A stretch of 6,045 nucleotides of DNA, from the NCBI GenBank assembly GCA_020026225.1, contig JAHHQU010000097.1:1-6045 (forward strand), read 5' to 3'. Below, one piece after another: positions 6,009-6,045 of the stretch. The notes beneath the pieces were generated by a model. The model was not told the origin of the DNA. It saw only the letters and a list, made by a program, of their open reading frames with translations, and searched no databases. Origin of the DNA: Phocaeicola sp. (GTDB lineage: Bacteria > Bacteroidota > Bacteroidia > Bacteroidales > Bacteroidaceae). Position 1 is the first letter of the stretch. Each line of letters starts with the position of its first letter. A program made the translations under genes and the position numbers.

Positions 6009-6045
6009 CGTATTGACTAGCATGCCTCTTTCTAATACCTTCGTG
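6009..6045. other. Unassigned sequence to the window end
   Basis: No promoter match, terminator, tRNA or recognisable protein is seen in these 37 bases. A - strand frame is open from the window end down to a stop at 5923-5925 and could be the end of a convergent gene, but it is too short to judge. Confidence 0.3.

Noticed and set aside
1..6045. CRISPR arrays, tRNA genes, or complete insertion sequences
   Set aside because: No regularly spaced repeats, tRNA-like cloverleaf or transposase motifs were seen on either strand.

Overview
The window looks like a Bacteroidales chromosome (Bacteroides/Phocaeicola/Prevotella type). The reasons are the 3' end of a 5S rRNA, an exact Bacteroidetes-type promoter (TTTG, 19 bases, TAnnTTTG), start codons preceded by A-rich sequence instead of Shine-Dalgarno motifs, and exopolysaccharide proteins with features typical of this group. 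The species cannot be named from the sequence alone.

Layout, left to right, all genes on the + strand. (1) Bases 1-82: the tail of a 5S rRNA gene and the intrinsic terminator that ends the rRNA operon. (2) Bases 83-419: a 337-base gene-free stretch holding a strong promoter match at 125-155 and a predicted leader RNA of about 260 nt. The leader contains a 13-bp hairpin, a competing 6-bp hairpin that uses the same bases, a possible 14-codon leader peptide, and a weak hairpin followed by a T-tract. (3) Bases 420-4785: three tightly spaced genes for surface polysaccharide production: a WecA/MraY-family initiating sugar-phosphate transferase, a Wza-like polysaccharide export lipoprotein, and a Wzc-like co-polymerase/BY-kinase whose tail is a run of Tyr-Gly repeats. 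(4) Bases 4804-5949: an OLD/ABC-like AAA ATPase without a TOPRIM domain, 18 bases after the kinase gene and visibly more AT-rich than the first gene. (5) Bases 5952-6045: an 18-codon open frame starting 2 bases after the ATPase stop, then unassigned sequence to the end of the window. This may be the remnant of a partner gene.

How the genes fit together: the transferase would load the first sugar phosphate onto undecaprenyl phosphate at the inner membrane. The kinase protein would regulate chain length and export through its periplasmic domain and tyrosine phosphorylation cycle. The lipoprotein would form the outer-membrane/periplasmic export channel. The glycosyltransferases, flippase, polymerase and cognate phosphatase of such a system are not in the window and would be expected downstream. 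No NusG-like UpxY antiterminator gene is present here. The ATPase has no established role in polysaccharide synthesis; its placement suggests either an accessory function or cargo, possibly defence-related, in a variable locus.

The points most worth a second look are the leader with mutually exclusive hairpins and the ATPase with a very short downstream frame.
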